From: a virus
Strand: one strand, 5' to 3'
Length of the DNA: 42,448 bases
IMG/VR virus record: IMGVR_UViG_3300013307_000669
Coordinates: 1 to 42,448 of that record
The notes under the pieces were generated by a model that saw only the letters and a program-made list of their open reading frames with translations, was not told where the DNA came from and did no database searches. The position numbers and the translations under genes were made by a program. This document shows, piece by piece, positions 41,045 to 42,448 of the stretch (the stretch's first letter is position 1; each line of letters begins with the position of its first letter).

Positions 41045-42448
41045 TTATTTTTCCTCTTTATTGTTTATTTTCTTTTCAGAATCATACCATCTTATTTTCA
41101 AAGCAGATTGTTTATTAGCTTCAGTAGCACTTTTAATTACTTGATTAGTATCTCCAGTGATAATAGCATACCCCCTTTGAAGTGTTGCTTGTGGGCCTAA
41201 TGTAATCGCCTCTCTTGAAAGCTCTGTAGTTTTTATTTTTAAGTTATCTATTCTTTGATATGCTTCATAGGCTATATTGTCAAAAACATTATCAATATTG
41301 TTTGATAACTTATCACAGCGTCTAACTCTTTCATTACTGATAGCATCCCACGCTTGAGAAAATATATAATATTCCTGTTGAATCATTTCCCATATACGCT
41401 GAGCTGCTTTTGATGGAGTATGAAGAGAAAGAGAGGAAACCTCATCTATTAACCCTAAGTCTTGCTCATGCCCTATAGCACTCCACACAGGTAGGGTTTG
41501 TTTTAGTAGCTGACACATTATCCCATAATCATCAAGCCATGCCAAAGAAGTTTTAGCGCCTCCACCACGAAGGATAATAACTAAGTCATAAAGATTGCTA
41601 TTATTTTGACTATAGAAATCGTTCTCACATTTAGCTATTTCTGTAAAAGCCTGTTGAATACTGGATGATGCTTTATCACCTTCAAAAACAGCATTAAAAA
41701 GATCAACGCCTACTATGCCAGCTTGACTCCACTTTTCTGACTCACTTATAAAATCACCAAGACCAGCAGCTTCTGATGGCGCTATGATGGCTATACGTGT
41801 AATAACAGAGGGAGCTTTGAGTTGTGATTGATTCCACCATAAGCCTTCTTCTTTAAGCTGCTTTCTGATTTCTTCTTTCTTTTTTTCATGTTCTCCAATA
41901 GACCATAGTGGTTTAACATCAGATATGGTTAAACTTAATCCGTATTTAATGTTATAACTGATTCTTACCAACCATTCGCATTTTATTCCATCTTTTAGCT
42001 TTTCGTGTGTCGCCTTTTCAAACTTATCACTAATCCTTTTAGCATTAGAAGACCACACCATTGCATTAATCTTGGATTTTTCGGAACCATAACTATCTCT
42101 GTCGATGAGTTCTAAATAAAAATGTCCCGATCTGGCATCCTTTTTAAACTTAGCTATCTCAGCTTTAACCCAAACAGTATCTCCAGCGCTTTCTTCAATA
42201 ATATCTTTGATCTCATTTAATAAATCAGACAAAGATATCGTCTCCTGAGTATCTTCTTGTGAAACAGGATTAAGCAGATCAGATAGTGTCTCTTCTTTAT
42301 CTTCAAGCACCTCTTTCATTGAAATCGTGCTTCTGAAATAAGGGGATTCTACAGGTGTAAGCGTAAAGACTGGCGTTTCTTCTTTTTTTATTTGAGGACT
42401 ATTTTCTATATTAAAACTTGGTCTTTTTCTTTTTTTATTTTCAGTCAT
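41045..42448 (-). CDS. xseA: exodeoxyribonuclease VII large subunit
   Basis: This 467-residue protein is the catalytic subunit of exonuclease VII. After an unusual N-terminal extension of about 75 charged residues comes the OB-fold DNA-binding domain (VWVKAEIAKFKKDARSGHFY near residue 96; note DARSGHFYLEL). The catalytic domain includes IAIIAPSEAAGLGDF, DLVIILRGGGAKTSL and PVWSAIGHEQDLGLIDEVS, the last two being the conserved core motifs. A helical arm and the C-terminal LQRGYAII motif follow. The first ATG coincides with the window end, so an earlier start cannot be excluded. Confidence 0.92.
   Translation of the reverse strand: MTENKKRKRPSFNIENSPQIKKEETPVFTLTPVESPYFRSTISMKEVLEDKEETLSDLLNPVSQEDTQETISLSDLLNEIKDIIEESAGDTVWVKAEIAKFKKDARSGHFYLELIDRDSYGSEKSKINAMVWSSNAKRISDKFEKATHEKLKDGIKCEWLVRISYNIKYGLSLTISDVKPLWSIGEHEKKKEEIRKQLKEEGLWWNQSQLKAPSVITRIAIIAPSEAAGLGDFISESEKWSQAGIVGVDLFNAVFEGDKASSSIQQAFTEIAKCENDFYSQNNSNLYDLVIILRGGGAKTSLAWLDDYGIMCQLLKQTLPVWSAIGHEQDLGLIDEVSSLSLHTPSKAAQRIWEMIQQEYYIFSQAWDAISNERVRRCDKLSNNIDNVFDNIAYEAYQRIDNLKIKTTELSREAITLGPQATLQRGYAIITGDTNQVIKSATEANKQSALKIRWYDSEKKINNKEEK

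Overview
This window looks like part of a large, AT-rich conjugative element (megaplasmid or similar) from a gammaproteobacterium. The housekeeping-type proteins (ThyA, DHFR, RadA, RpoH, RpoD, ParC) follow gammaproteobacterial patterns. DotL/IcmO and DotM/IcmP, the coupling-complex proteins of a Dot/Icm (type IVB, IncI-like) secretion system, point to conjugation. No species could be assigned from the sequence alone.

Layout. 1-3640 (+): parC, a translationally coupled unknown gene and a lipoprotein. 3673-11162 (-): two diverged DNA polymerase III alpha genes in tandem. 11276-11899 (-): a Tat-exported M15/DUF882 peptidase. 12030-15161 (-): dotL interrupted in its Walker A motif by a class 3 intein. 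15290-17817 (+): an ankyrin-like protein, a small XRE-type regulator and a GIY-YIG protein. 17833-19221 (-): radA. 19384-21267 (+): a GspE/PilB-family ATPase with a degenerate active site. 21371-26076 (+): nucleotide and RNA metabolism (Cca-type HD protein, SLOG/DprA-like protein, ThyA with an HNH-like insertion, a J-protein, DHFR). 26145-30153: DsbC-like oxidoreductase, a second J-protein, an RpoH-type sigma factor, an unknown gene on the minus strand, and Hsp20. 30182-36433: unknown and ankyrin genes, a full-size RpoD-type sigma factor, two tandem trypsin-like lipoproteins and a phage-like small protein. 36465-38596 (-): 25 tRNA or tRNA-like genes. 38649-38924 (-): promoter, 41-codon leader ORF and terminator upstream of that array. 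38948-42448 (-): a single-span membrane protein, dotM, xseB and xseA.

The most striking system is the tRNA array and its leader. The 20 regular tRNAs serve only five amino acids: Asp, Gln, His, Phe and Cys. Upstream lies a short ORF whose codons 8-22 are FQDHFDFCDHFDDQQ, that is, 15 consecutive codons for exactly those five amino acids. An intrinsic terminator lies between this ORF and the first tRNA. RNA segments inside the ORF can form an anti-anti-terminator and an anti-terminator with the terminator stem. This is the architecture of a ribosome-mediated attenuator, here placed in front of tRNA genes. I infer that the element senses loss of these five charged tRNAs, for example from an anticodon nuclease, and then switches on replacement tRNAs.

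Taken together, the element carries its own replication polymerases, topoisomerase, nucleotide synthesis, sigma factors, chaperones and translation adaptors, so it may be able to support its own expression under stress or host defence.
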